The notes below the pieces were generated by a model. It was not told the DNA's origin. It saw nothing but the letters and a program-made list of their open reading frames with translations, and ran no database searches. Below are positions 26,069 through 35,734 of a DNA stretch of 64,000 nucleotides, piece after piece. The DNA comes from JADKCL01 sp031415375 (lineage in GTDB: Bacteria; Bacteroidota; Bacteroidia; J057; JADKCL01), in NCBI GenBank assembly GCA_031415375.1, contig JANORP010000005.1, positions 1 to 64,000 on the forward strand, read 5' to 3'. Positions within the stretch are counted from its first letter, which is position 1. The number at the start of each line of letters is the position of its first letter. The position numbers were made by a program, and so were the translations under genes.

Positions 26069-27199
26069 TTACAGCTTGGTGATCTTCTTCATCACCTTGC
26101 CGTTTTTGCCGGTCATATTCAGATAATACATGCCTGCATTCACTTTGCTCATGTCTAGGCGCAATGCGTTGTGACCGAGGGTGGCATTCAGATCGAATTC
26201 CATGGTCATTTTGCCAGCCGCATCCCTCAACTCGAAATGCAGCACATCGGGGGTGGGAGCATAAAAAGAGAGGTTGATAAAGTCAGAGGCGGGCAAGGGG
26301 CCCGATTCGCCCCAAGCCAAGGCATCTGGGGCCGTGAAGGCGGCCGTGACGACTTCGGAATCATCAGATTGTCCTGTCTTATCGACTTGGATGATGCGGT
26401 AGCGATTCTCACCAGACATTGGCGACCGATCCAAAAACTCGTAGGCGAGCTGCGAATTGGAGTTGCCAACTGCAGGAATGCGACCGATTGCTTGATATTC
26501 TCCGCCATCAATCGCCCGCTCGATCGAAAAATAGTCGGAATTGACCTCCGTAAGTGTAGTCCATTTTACCTTGATGCCTGCTCCCATCGTCAACGCCTGC
26601 AAATCTCCCCAAATGACTGGGAAACCTCCCAAATTGAGCATCATGTCGGGATTGGGGTAGCAACCGCCGACCGGGTTGCCGCCACCTTCCACACCAAACA
26701 CCCGCAGGGAATCGGGAACCATATTGACGGTAAAGCTGAAATTTCTACAAAAGGACTGGACATTGCCACAGAAGAGGTTGGAGTTCACACACCCATAAGG
26801 GCTATTGCTGCAGGGGATATTGGGGCCAAAATAGCCGGGGTCTGTGTAGGTAACCTCCCCTTGTATTCCCCAATAGGGATCTGGCCCCACATTGGTGCCC
26901 GGCATGGAGCAGCCCATAGGACCGACCATATTGGCGGGCGTGAAGGATATCACACTGAAACTGGGATCGCTGTCCCAAAACCCAAAAAAGACGGAATTGG
27001 TAGATTGATCGCCACCCTTGGTCGCGCCCGTGATTCCCATGCCCACACATAGACGCACAGTGATCACAAATGGGCCTAGGCCCGTGCCGGTGATCGAAAC
27101 CAAGGAAACATCCGATAGGTTGCAGGCCTGCGTCATGCTACGCGTCATCACGAGTACGAGCAGGGTGAACGCAAACATTTTCAAGCTGAAAATTTTCAT
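26069..27199 (-). CDS. T9SS-sorted surface protein (first of a tandem pair)
   Basis: The protein has 376 aa from the ATG at 27199, the start of the signal peptide MKIFSLKMFAFTLLVLVM; a start at 27316 adds 39 residues. It aligns along its whole length with the product of the neighbouring gene at 27358-28488, which has the same length. Shared blocks include VGMGITG(A/S)TKGGDQSTNSVF, EGGGNPVGGCYPNPDM, GAGIK and a C-terminal T9SS domain ending NGKV(M/V)KKITKL. The N-terminal 200 residues are Cys-rich (CSNSPYGCVN). The middle is a fibronectin-like domain with IERAIDGGEYQ. Function unknown; likely exposed on the surface. Confidence 0.83.
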   Translation of the reverse strand: MKIFSLKMFAFTLLVLVMTRSMTQACNLSDVSLVSITGTGLGPFVITVRLCVGMGITGATKGGDQSTNSVFFGFWDSDPSFSVISFTPANMVGPMGCSMPGTNVGPDPYWGIQGEVTYTDPGYFGPNIPCSNSPYGCVNSNLFCGNVQSFCRNFSFTVNMVPDSLRVFGVEGGGNPVGGCYPNPDMMLNLGGFPVIWGDLQALTMGAGIKVKWTTLTEVNSDYFSIERAIDGGEYQAIGRIPAVGNSNSQLAYEFLDRSPMSGENRYRIIQVDKTGQSDDSEVVTAAFTAPDALAWGESGPLPASDFINLSFYAPTPDVLHFELRDAAGKMTMEFDLNATLGHNALRLDMSKVNAGMYYLNMTGKNGKVMKKITKL

Positions 27200-27301
27200 A
27201 GTTGTGTGATTCTTTTGGTCAAAAGATTGTTTTGTCCACCGACCATGAAAATCGGCAACATGATGAGAACCAATATACTCTACAAACACCGCAAAAACAA
27301 A

Positions 27302-27336
27302 TCCGCTGCACCACATTTCAAAAATGGTGCAGCGGA
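27302..27336 (-). terminator. Terminator after the 27358-28488 gene
   Basis: A perfect 12-bp stem (TCCGCTGCACCA / TGGTGCAGCGGA) with an 11-base loop, followed on the minus strand by TTTGTTTTTG. It lies between the tandem paralogues, so each appears to be its own transcription unit. Confidence 0.85.
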
Positions 27337-27357
27337 GCAGATGGGATGCGATACCCC

Positions 27358-28488
27358 TTAGAGTTTTGTAATTTTCTTGACGACCTTGCCATTCTTGCCG
27401 ATCATGCTGAGGTAATATGTCCCAGCATTGACCTTGCTCAAATCTAGCCGCAGTTCATTGCCACCGAGCACAGCGCTCACATCGAGGTCCATGGCCATTT
27501 TACCCGTCACGTCACGCAATTGAAAGCTGATGAGATCGGCAATCGGGCTATAAAATCCAATGTTCACAAAGTCAGATGCAGGATTGGGGCCGACATCGCC
27601 CCAACTCAAGCCATCGGGTGTGGTATAAGCCACCTCGATCGCCTCCGATTCAGTAGATTCACCAATCTTATCGACTTGCACGATGCGATACCGGTTCAAG
27701 CCAGCCTTGGGCGACGGATCCATAAAGTCGTAACGCACAAGCGCGTTGGAATTGCCGACGGCAGGAACTTGACCAAGCTCTTCATAACTCTGGTCTTCGA
27801 GTGCACGCTCAATCGTGAAGAAATCGGAATTGATTTCTTCCAAGGTTGTCCATTTCAACTTGATGCCTGCACCAGCGTGCCTGCCTTCAATATCTCCCCA
27901 CACGACCGCAAGTGGCGGCACAAAACTCACTTTCATGTCGGGGTTTGGATAACAACCACCTACGGGATTGCCACCGCCCTCAGCCCCAAAAACACGCACG
28001 GAATCGGGAATTTGATTGACCGTAAAGCTGAAATTGGTGCAAAATGAACGAGCAGGCCCACAAAGGACGTTTGAATTCACACAACCATAGGGGCTATTGG
28101 TGCAGGGTATATGAAACCCGTAGTAGCCAGGGTCGGTGTATTGGACCTCTCCTTGAATGCCGTAATAGGGGTCTGGACCAAAGTTGTTACTGGGCATGAT
28201 ACAACCCATCGGGCCATTCATCGAGTTCGGCGTGTAGGACAAGACCGTAAATCCTGGGGAGTGATCCCAGAATCCAAAAAACACGGAGTTGGTCGATTGA
28301 TCCCCACCTTTGGTCGATCCGGTGATGCCCATACCTACACACAACCGCAAGTTGATCACAAAAGGACCTGTCGTCCCTGTGATCGAAATGAAGGTGAGGT
28401 CAGATAGGTTGCAGGCTCGTACAATATTGCTCGACATCAATACTGCGAGTAGCCCAAGTGCAAAAATTTTAAACGTAGAAATCTTCAT
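27358..28488 (-). CDS. T9SS-sorted surface protein (second of a tandem pair)
   Basis: This 376-aa paralogue of the 26069-27199 product has the same domain order: signal peptide (MKISTFKIFALGLLAVLM), Cys-rich N-terminal region of about 200 residues, a fibronectin-like module (IERALEDQSYEELG) and a T9SS C-terminal domain (VGPNPASDFVN to VVKKITKL). The match runs over the entire length with scattered differences, so the duplication is not very recent. It has its own terminator downstream. Function unknown. Confidence 0.83.
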   Translation of the reverse strand: MKISTFKIFALGLLAVLMSSNIVRACNLSDLTFISITGTTGPFVINLRLCVGMGITGSTKGGDQSTNSVFFGFWDHSPGFTVLSYTPNSMNGPMGCIMPSNNFGPDPYYGIQGEVQYTDPGYYGFHIPCTNSPYGCVNSNVLCGPARSFCTNFSFTVNQIPDSVRVFGAEGGGNPVGGCYPNPDMKVSFVPPLAVVWGDIEGRHAGAGIKLKWTTLEEINSDFFTIERALEDQSYEELGQVPAVGNSNALVRYDFMDPSPKAGLNRYRIVQVDKIGESTESEAIEVAYTTPDGLSWGDVGPNPASDFVNIGFYSPIADLISFQLRDVTGKMAMDLDVSAVLGGNELRLDLSKVNAGTYYLSMIGKNGKVVKKITKL

Positions 28489-28984
28489 AATCTATAGTTC
28501 CTTCCTATTTGGCGAAACAAAACGTTGCCTACTGGCGCTAGCATGATTCCTCCATGAGTAAAGATACGAAAAAAGCAAATTCAAAGATCACCGATGTGCA
28601 AAAAACATCATCCTACACTTAGAATTGCACTCAATCGTACAATCCATCTACATGGTTGCGATGCTGAAAAATTGCACAATTACCGACGCACATGCCCTTG
28701 GCAGTTCAAGATGCATGCTAGACGTAAAGTTGTAAATTTTTATCACAAATCCAAAGACTAATTTCCTTGCTCAATCACAATAGGGTTTTCCACATCGTGC
28801 ACGCACCGTTTTCACTCAAGTCCTCTTATCACGCAATGTGAAGTCTATGCCTGCAAATCTAGCATCCCTATCTGTAACAAATGGATGCAACAAACCCAAA
28901 AATTCCCAAAATGCATCCAAATACTTCTCCTGTTCTTCCAGTCTATTCATAAATCAAAGAAATTGCAGCTTCAACTGCTGGTCG
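28489..28984. other. Intergenic region between divergent genes
   Basis: About 500 bases with lower GC than the surroundings. An in-frame extension of the plus-strand gene (from 28838) is open, but its residues look non-coding. I see no hairpin pair, tRNA or clear promoter; it must hold the promoters of both flanking genes. Confidence 0.5.
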
Positions 28985-29551
28985 ATGCACGAAATTGAAC
29001 CCTTTTACGGCTGGCTCAGCCTCTACTCCAATGAGGACGATGACAATTCGCCCTTTCAGACAGCTGAGCACGGCGCCTTTTCACTTGACAAGGGCGTCTA
29101 TGAATACCTCGCCCATCCCCTTTGGGACGAAATCGGCTCAGACGGGCTCCTCGTTAAGATCTTGTATGCCAACTATGACGAAGGTTATGCCGTGGTAGAG
29201 CTCTTTGGTGTCTGGAACGACCTCATCCAAAATGACTATCGGCTACTCGCCGAGCATTGCCTCACCTATCTCATCGATGCGGGCATCGACAAATTCATAT
29301 TGGTCGTGGAAAACGTGCTCAACATCTACTTGGATGCCGACGACTACTATGAGGCGCTGCAAGAGGAGCTTGAAGGTGGATGGATCAGTCTTTTGCGACC
29401 CAGGGCGCATGTGGTGCGTGAGATCGAACAGTATGATATCGGGCAATACTTCTTCTGGTCAGAGGAACTGGACGAACTCAATTGGCGCAAACTCAAGCCT
29501 TGGGAACTCTATGGATTGGTAGAATCCAAGATGAAGAAATTGCTGCAATGA
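28985..29551 (+). CDS. Conserved hypothetical protein
   Basis: A soluble, acidic protein of 188 aa from the ATG at 28985 (MHEIEPFYGW); the longer start at 28838 adds 49 low-complexity residues. It is rich in aromatic and acidic residues (YSNEDDDNSPF, YFFWSEELDELNW) with an alternating alpha/beta pattern. No signal peptide or membrane segment. I do not recognise the family and nothing around it suggests a job. Confidence 0.65.
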   Translation: MHEIEPFYGWLSLYSNEDDDNSPFQTAEHGAFSLDKGVYEYLAHPLWDEIGSDGLLVKILYANYDEGYAVVELFGVWNDLIQNDYRLLAEHCLTYLIDAGIDKFILVVENVLNIYLDADDYYEALQEELEGGWISLLRPRAHVVREIEQYDIGQYFFWSEELDELNWRKLKPWELYGLVESKMKKLLQ

Positions 29552-29642
29552 CTGCTCCGCGATAACGTAGCGCATTGCACGCGCTCGCACGCCATGCACA
29601 GCGTGGCTGCCCTATCCCCCAAAACCTACGCAAGGGAAAACC

Positions 29643-32081
29643 TCAGAAGACATATTTCATTTGAGCGGCAAACGAGCGCTGCTCACCAATGTTGCCAGGC
29701 AATACCGTGTATTCTTCATTGAATGCATTCTTTGCGCTCACTGAGACCTGCAAGGCTTTGGACATCTGGGAGGACAAGATAAAATCAAACAGGCTAAATC
29801 CGCCAGGATGGGACCGATCCCAGTCTGCCGAGCCAGATACCCCGATGTACAAGAATTGATCGACCGCCAATAGCGCCGACTTGTGGCGGTACTGACAGGT
29901 GAGATTCCAGCGGCCGTAACCTGCGGTTGCACTCAAGCGATGGAGCCATTTGCTGCGGTATTTCAGCACAGCTGGATTGTCGGTGCGGTGAAAAGCGGCT
30001 GATTCTGGAGAATTCAAAGCCTGGACCATGCCCACAGCGTTGTAATTGGTGGGATTCCCTTGCGGCCCCACAATGTTGCGAAGATCGACCTGCAACGAAT
30101 CGACACCAGGGTTCAGATTCACAGGGTTCATATAGGTCGTACCACCGTTGACATCAAAGCGAAACTTGTCATGCGTCCATTGCGCCATCGCCGTGATCTC
30201 GAGCCCCGTGATGCGGGCACGGGAGTAGTTGCGTGCGGAAAAAACTGGGATCGCGCCAAAGATGAATGTGTCAGGCGCTATGACACCAAACTCGATCATA
30301 TTTTTGTAATCCATCAAAAAGCCAGCAACATCGAGGTATCCCAGCAATGTCCGCTGCCCCTTCCCCACCAAAAATCCTTGCTTGTAGCCCACTTCAGCAG
30401 AATAGCCCTTCTCCACCTCCAGTTCAGGGTTGGAGGAGATCAGCAAGCCACCGGCATTGGTATTGAGGTAGCGCTCGGCGATCGAGGGGCTCCTGAATGC
30501 CTGCCCAAAGGAGGCGCGGATATTGGAACCCTTGGTAAACTCGTAGTTGGTACCCACCCTGAAGACAGGTGCAGCATTCACCAGCGTATCATCGATGACC
30601 CACTTGTCGTAGCGTGCCCCAAAGGAAGCCGACAATTTGGAGGTGATATTGGCATCGATTTGGGTGTAGGCAGCCGTGTTCACAGACTTGTGCTTCCCGG
30701 CATACAGCGTATCTCCCCTGATCGCATTGTAGCTCATCGTGCCACCGACCACAACTGTGAGTCGCTGATCCAGGAGATTGGTCGAGTAGTTATAGTCGTT
30801 GTAAAACATCGTGCTATAGTTGCTCTGTTGTGTGTCATTGGTATTGCTGGAGCGCAACATGCGCCCTCTGTAGGAATGCAAGGCTCCCTTTTTGGTGAGG
30901 TATTTGACATAGGGATCGATCGTCATGCGCGTGAGGAACTGCGAGCGCTTGCTGGCTGTCCCTGACAGGGCACCCAACGAATTGAACAACGTATCGCCGC
31001 CAAACGTGCGCAGCGTGTCGTTGGGGATATAACAATCCCAGAAGACAAATGTGCTGCTGGAATCAAATTTGGCGCTGGCATTGATGCCCCATGTCATACC
31101 TGTCACTGCCTTGGGACGAAACTTGGTCATGAGTTGCACCCGCCCTTGTGTGCTTGCAGAGTTGTGTTTCCAACCCGTATCATGCCAGAAATCTACCAAT
31201 CCCACCAAGTCATGACGGCCTATCTTGCGGCTGTGAAAGACATTGATACCAGCATTTTTTGCAAACTTATTGCCATCCCAATCCAATCGTTTGTCTGCTG
31301 GCGCATCGTAGGCCTGCCCACGTAAGCGGATCGAAGTCTTGGGTTTTTCAGGAGCATCGGCCATAAGCACATTGATGACCCCGCCGAGTGCCGAGGAGCC
31401 GTAGAGCACCGACGATGCCCCTTTCATCACCTCGATCTGCGCGATGTTATCGGTGGGGATCATATCAAATTGGGCGATGCCGGCGTCGGGCGACAGCAGT
31501 GGCAAGCCATCCAACATCAAGAGCACGCGACTACCCACACCATAGGCATAGCCTGAGCTGCCTCTGATACTCGGCTGCCCGTCGATGATATCCACACCCG
31601 AATTTTGCTGCAAAGCATCTTTGATATCGTGGCTGATCTGCATATCGACCTTTTTGGAGCTGATCACGTCAAACGAGCTCGAGAGCTTGCTCAAGCTTTG
31701 CTGCCCCTTGTTGGCGGTGAAGACCAAAGGGTCAAACAAAATATTTTTGGGCGGGGTCGTCGCCAACTGGATCTCATAGACATCTTGGCCAGCAACCGTC
31801 TGTACCCGTATTGTGGTATCGGCGGCAAAATCTACATAGCGAAAAAGGATCCTGATTTCGTCTGCGCGCGGCAGGGTGAAAGAAAACGATCCATCCTCGC
31901 CAGTATTCATCCCCAATGCAGTCCCCACGACGACGACAGTCACACCCAAGAGGGGTGCCTTGTCCACGCCATCCACGACTTTGCCCCTCACCGTGATGTT
32001 TTGAGCCACCAGGCTCGCTACCATCCCCATGAGCAGGAGTACCCCCACGCCGACTTTTTTCAATACATGCAGCTTAGCCAT
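29643..32081 (-). CDS. TonB-dependent outer-membrane receptor (tandem copy 1)
   Basis: The 812-aa protein has a signal peptide, then a CarboxypepD_reg-like domain (VRGKVVDGVDKAPLLG) at about 25-110, a TonB plug (about 115-250, with DGLPLLSPD and GASSVLYGSSALGG), and a beta-barrel ending in the Phe-terminated strand MKYVF. It should import a large or scarce substrate, using energy relayed by TonB-ExbB-ExbD. No SusD partner is next door, so it is of the stand-alone (siderophore/vitamin/metal) type rather than a polysaccharide utilisation locus. It is paralogous along its length with the gene at 32202-34619. Confidence 0.92.
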   Translation of the reverse strand: MAKLHVLKKVGVGVLLLMGMVASLVAQNITVRGKVVDGVDKAPLLGVTVVVVGTALGMNTGEDGSFSFTLPRADEIRILFRYVDFAADTTIRVQTVAGQDVYEIQLATTPPKNILFDPLVFTANKGQQSLSKLSSSFDVISSKKVDMQISHDIKDALQQNSGVDIIDGQPSIRGSSGYAYGVGSRVLLMLDGLPLLSPDAGIAQFDMIPTDNIAQIEVMKGASSVLYGSSALGGVINVLMADAPEKPKTSIRLRGQAYDAPADKRLDWDGNKFAKNAGINVFHSRKIGRHDLVGLVDFWHDTGWKHNSASTQGRVQLMTKFRPKAVTGMTWGINASAKFDSSSTFVFWDCYIPNDTLRTFGGDTLFNSLGALSGTASKRSQFLTRMTIDPYVKYLTKKGALHSYRGRMLRSSNTNDTQQSNYSTMFYNDYNYSTNLLDQRLTVVVGGTMSYNAIRGDTLYAGKHKSVNTAAYTQIDANITSKLSASFGARYDKWVIDDTLVNAAPVFRVGTNYEFTKGSNIRASFGQAFRSPSIAERYLNTNAGGLLISSNPELEVEKGYSAEVGYKQGFLVGKGQRTLLGYLDVAGFLMDYKNMIEFGVIAPDTFIFGAIPVFSARNYSRARITGLEITAMAQWTHDKFRFDVNGGTTYMNPVNLNPGVDSLQVDLRNIVGPQGNPTNYNAVGMVQALNSPESAAFHRTDNPAVLKYRSKWLHRLSATAGYGRWNLTCQYRHKSALLAVDQFLYIGVSGSADWDRSHPGGFSLFDFILSSQMSKALQVSVSAKNAFNEEYTVLPGNIGEQRSFAAQMKYVF

Positions 32082-32119
32082 ATCAATCCTGTTTATTCAA
32101 CACAGATGTAAAGAAAAGC

Positions 32120-32161
32120 AAAAAACCATTCAAGCAATGAACAATGCTTGAATGGTTTTTT
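32120..32161 (-). terminator. Terminator between the two TonB receptors
   Basis: A perfect 17-bp stem (AAAAAACCATTCAAGCA / TGCTTGAATGGTTTTTT) with an 8-base loop. It reads as an intrinsic terminator on either strand and ends the 32202-34619 transcript, so the two receptors are probably separate units. Confidence 0.9.
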
Positions 32162-32201
32162 GCATTCCGCTCAAAATGAATGCGTCGCAGGTTGCAGAGC
32201 C

Positions 32202-34619
32202 TTAGAAAACGTATTTCATCTGCACGTTGAAATTGCGCTGCTCGCCGATGATGCCTGGCAAAATCACATACTCACGGTTGGTTGCATTTTCAGCACTCAC
32301 AGAGATCTGGAAAGCCTTGGTCACCTGTGCAGACACGATGAAATCGACCAACCCATAACCTTTGGGGTGTGACCGCACCCAATCTACGGAGCCAGGGATG
32401 GCTACATAGAGAAACTGGTCGATGGCCAATACCTGTGACTTGAAACGGTAGTTGCAGGTCACGTTGAATATCCCGTAACCGATCGTACCACTCACACGGT
32501 TGAGCCATTTGCTGCGGTACTTGAGCACCTTGGGATTGTCGGTGCGGTGGCCGGGAAAATCATCGGGTGAGAGCATGGATACCAACATGCCAAAGGCTTG
32601 ATTATTGGTTGGATTGCCCTGTGGGCCCATCGTGTTCAGCAGATCGACTTGCAGCGAATCGGCCACGGGGTTCAAGTTCACAGGGTTGATGTAGGTGATG
32701 CCACCATTTACATCAAAGCGAAACTTGTCGCGTGTGTACTGCACCATCGCTGTCGCCTCGACACCAGCCGTGCGGGCGTGGGCATAATTTTTGGCAGTGA
32801 AGATCGGCGTGAGTTTCAGGAGGTCGAGCGTATCAGGTGTTTTCACACCAAATTCGATCATATTTTCATAGTCCATCACAAACGCAGCCACATCGACATA
32901 GCCGAGGAGCGAGCGCCCTTTGGTTCCAAAGAGGAAACCTTGGCGGTACCCAATCTCTGCGGAGTAACCTTTTTCCACCAACAAATCTGGGTTTGGGGCA
33001 ATCACCAGACCGCTTGCAAAGGTATTGGTGAAGCGCTCAGCGATGGACGGGCTTCTGAAAGCTTGCCCAAACGAGGCGCGGATGTTGGAACCCTTGGTGA
33101 ATTCATAGTTGGCACCTGCCCTGAAGATAGGCGCTGACTCATTTTTCTTGCCATCGATGTTCCAGTTGTCAAAGCGGCCACCCAAAGTCACATTCAACTT
33201 GGATGTAAGCTTGGCATCCATTTGGAAATAGGCTGCCGTGTTGATCGAGTGGTGCTCACCGCCGTAGAGGCTGTCGCCATTGACTTTGTTGTAGGAGCCC
33301 GATGCACCGACCACCCAAGTGAGACGATCATCGAGCATGCGAGTCGTGTACTGGTAATCGTTGTAAAACATCGAGTTGTTGCTGCTCTGCCCCGTATCGT
33401 TGGTGTTCTTGGTTTTCATGTAGCGACCACGGTAGGAGTGTACATTGTTGGCCTTGGTGAGGTATTTGATGTACGGATCCACTGTGAAGCGCAAGTTGAA
33501 CTGCTGGCGGGCCGAGTTGGCCCCCGATAGGGCGCCGAGAGAATTCACGCGTGGGGTGCTGCTGGCAAATGCAAAGAATGTGTCAGCAGGATGATAGGAA
33601 TCCCAGAAGAGGAATGTGCTTGTGGAGTCAAATTTTGTGCTCGCATTCACCCCCCAAGTCATGCCTGGCACAGCAGCCGGCCTGAACTTGGTCATGATCT
33701 GTGCACGCCCTAGGGTCGAGCTCGTGCCATAGCGCCAACCGCTTTCCTTCCAGAAGTCACCGAGCACGACGAGGTCATGACGACCACCAAACTTGTGGGA
33801 ATGGAAAACGTTGATACCCGCATTTTTTGCAAACTTGCTGCCGTCCCAGTCGAGCGTCTTGTCATAGGGCGCATCGTAGGCAGCCCCACGCAGACGAATC
33901 GACGTCTTAGGCTTGTCGGGGGCATCGGCCATGATCACGTTGATCGCGCCGCCCAATGCACTCGAGCCATACAAAACCGAGCTCGCACCCTTCATGACCT
34001 CGATCTGCGCAATGTTGTCGGTCGGGATGAGGTCAAACTGCACATAAGACGCATCTGGAGACAACAAAGGCAATCCGTCGAGCATCACCATCACGCGGCT
34101 ACCCACGCCATAGGCATAGCCCGAGCTACCCCTGATATTGGGTTGACCATCGATGATATCGACGCCTGAGTTTTGCTGCAAAGCATCCTTGATATCGCTG
34201 GAGATTTGGAGATCGACCTTCTGCTGGCCGATTACATCCATTGACGTGGTGAGACCTGCGAGGTTTTGCTCATGCTTGCCAGCCGTGATCACGAGGACAT
34301 CGATCGTGATGTCTTTCTTTTGTCCCAATAACATTTCGATTTCGTAATCGTTTTTGCCGGGTTCGGTGGTCAGGGTGATTGTAGAATCCATCCCGCTATA
34401 TTGAAATCGGATGTCGATCGTAGGGGCCGATTTCGTTGTAAAACGAAACGCACCATCCTCATCGGTCTCTGCCACCCGTTCCAGCCCCACGATCACAGTC
34501 GCTGCTTCCAGCGGCTCTTCAGAGTTGATATCAAGCAACTTACCCTTCACGTTCACCTGTGCCTTGAGGCTCAAGGTACCAAGGAAAAGCCCAAAAATCA
34601 TTCGCCCAAATAACTTCAT
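32202..34619 (-). CDS. TonB-dependent outer-membrane receptor (tandem copy 2)
   Basis: The protein has 805 aa from the ATG at 34619 (MKLFGRMIFGLFLGTLSL); 34637 is an alternative. Layout is as in the other copy: CarboxypepD_reg-like domain (VKGKLLDINSEEPLE), plug (DALQQNSGVDIIDGQP, GASSVLYGSSALGG) and barrel ending MKYVF. Plug and barrel motifs are closely conserved, while the N-terminal domain and extracellular loops differ more, as expected if the two import related but distinct ligands. Substrate unknown; no siderophore, cobalamin or metal genes adjoin it. Confidence 0.92.
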   Translation of the reverse strand: MKLFGRMIFGLFLGTLSLKAQVNVKGKLLDINSEEPLEAATVIVGLERVAETDEDGAFRFTTKSAPTIDIRFQYSGMDSTITLTTEPGKNDYEIEMLLGQKKDITIDVLVITAGKHEQNLAGLTTSMDVIGQQKVDLQISSDIKDALQQNSGVDIIDGQPNIRGSSGYAYGVGSRVMVMLDGLPLLSPDASYVQFDLIPTDNIAQIEVMKGASSVLYGSSALGGAINVIMADAPDKPKTSIRLRGAAYDAPYDKTLDWDGSKFAKNAGINVFHSHKFGGRHDLVVLGDFWKESGWRYGTSSTLGRAQIMTKFRPAAVPGMTWGVNASTKFDSTSTFLFWDSYHPADTFFAFASSTPRVNSLGALSGANSARQQFNLRFTVDPYIKYLTKANNVHSYRGRYMKTKNTNDTGQSSNNSMFYNDYQYTTRMLDDRLTWVVGASGSYNKVNGDSLYGGEHHSINTAAYFQMDAKLTSKLNVTLGGRFDNWNIDGKKNESAPIFRAGANYEFTKGSNIRASFGQAFRSPSIAERFTNTFASGLVIAPNPDLLVEKGYSAEIGYRQGFLFGTKGRSLLGYVDVAAFVMDYENMIEFGVKTPDTLDLLKLTPIFTAKNYAHARTAGVEATAMVQYTRDKFRFDVNGGITYINPVNLNPVADSLQVDLLNTMGPQGNPTNNQAFGMLVSMLSPDDFPGHRTDNPKVLKYRSKWLNRVSGTIGYGIFNVTCNYRFKSQVLAIDQFLYVAIPGSVDWVRSHPKGYGLVDFIVSAQVTKAFQISVSAENATNREYVILPGIIGEQRNFNVQMKYVF

Positions 34620-34675
34620 GGTTCTACCACTTGCCATAGAAATTCTAGTTTTGATCCAACGATACTACAAAAAAG

Positions 34676-34719
34676 GAAAGAACCACCCAAATTTCTTTCG
34701 AAATCGGAGTGGTTCTTTC
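34676..34719 (-). terminator. Terminator after the 34740-35519 gene
   Basis: An 11-bp stem (GAAAGAACCAC / GTGGTTCTTTC), followed on the minus strand by CTTTTTTTG, 21 bases past the stop codon. Confidence 0.88.
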
Positions 34720-34739
34720 AAGAAGGCCAAAGCCTAAAA

Positions 34740-35519
34740 TTAGCGGACGCTCGCGAATTTCTTGGTCTGGACAAACTCACCATCGTTGATCGAGAGTTTC
34801 AAGAGGTAGGTGCCGGTCGCCAAATTTTTGGAGTCGATCACCACTTCCTGGCTGCCAGTACGCTCCATGCCATTGCTGAGCACAGCCACTTCGCGGCCGA
34901 GCAGGTCCATCACGCTTACTTTGACGACAGCATCGCTGTTCAAGGTATAACGCACAGTTGCTTGGCCAGCCACTGGGTTTGGAGCAATGTTCAAACCAGC
35001 ATTGGCAAAGGGGGATGTAGCCGCAATCGAGGTGCCGATGCGATAATAGACAGAAATATCTTGTGGGATGGATTGCACGCCTACAAAAGGCACCGTCACA
35101 TAAGCCACACCTGTCACGATGATCGAGTCATACAATGGATAGCCAGTGCTTTGAGCAGTAGGTGTACCATAGATTTTCACGCAACCACGTGTCAAGTTTG
35201 GTGGGTTGCTCACGTAGTGGCACAAAGGGTGGTTTTGGTTGCACTCCCAGTTGAGGCCAGATGGAATCATCGTCACTTGGCTCACCAAAAAGCTATCAAA
35301 AGCCAATGTGAAACCAAACAAGACGGTGTCCACTGGAAACACAAACTGCACGACTTGCTGTACAGCAGTATTCACTATCATGTCTAGCAAGGTATCGCTT
35401 GGATAGATACCAGGGGATGTATATTGTGGATCGACCACGCATACTTGTGCATTGGCAGTCGTAAATTGGCTCAGCATCAAAGCCACAAGCGCAAAAGAGA
35501 GTAGTATAATTTTCTTCAT
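34740..35519 (-). CDS. Small T9SS-sorted secreted protein
   Basis: The protein has 259 aa from the ATG at 35519 (MKKIILLSFALVALMLSQF, cleavage near NAQ); a start at 35549 adds 10 residues. A single beta-rich domain of about 150 residues carries Cys in CNQNHPLC and is followed by a T9SS C-terminal domain (IAPNPVAGQ to KKFASVR). The middle ends with SVYYRIGTS, very like SIYYRVGNP in the product at 36239-37021: the two are paralogues separated by a peroxiredoxin gene on the other strand. Function unknown. Confidence 0.8.
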   Translation of the reverse strand: MKKIILLSFALVALMLSQFTTANAQVCVVDPQYTSPGIYPSDTLLDMIVNTAVQQVVQFVFPVDTVLFGFTLAFDSFLVSQVTMIPSGLNWECNQNHPLCHYVSNPPNLTRGCVKIYGTPTAQSTGYPLYDSIIVTGVAYVTVPFVGVQSIPQDISVYYRIGTSIAATSPFANAGLNIAPNPVAGQATVRYTLNSDAVVKVSVMDLLGREVAVLSNGMERTGSQEVVIDSKNLATGTYLLKLSINDGEFVQTKKFASVR

Positions 35520-35734
35520 AACCTTAAACATACCGTTGTTAATACCCATATTGAGCTTGCAAGTTAGGCCATTTCTTTTGGAATTACAACTTTTGAGGCG
35601 AATGCAACCCTGCGTTTCGTCATGGAACCATCCCCAACAAGCCGCTTCATATTCCCTCTAAAACGAGTTTGACGATTGCCCCATTGAAACAATACCTTTC
35701 CACAATGGTTCTCACCTGCAAAAATTAGATTTCT

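Noticed and set aside
29560..29642. Possible terminator after the first TonB receptor
   Set aside because: Only short, imperfect inverted repeats (GCACGC, GCGTGG) and no T run.
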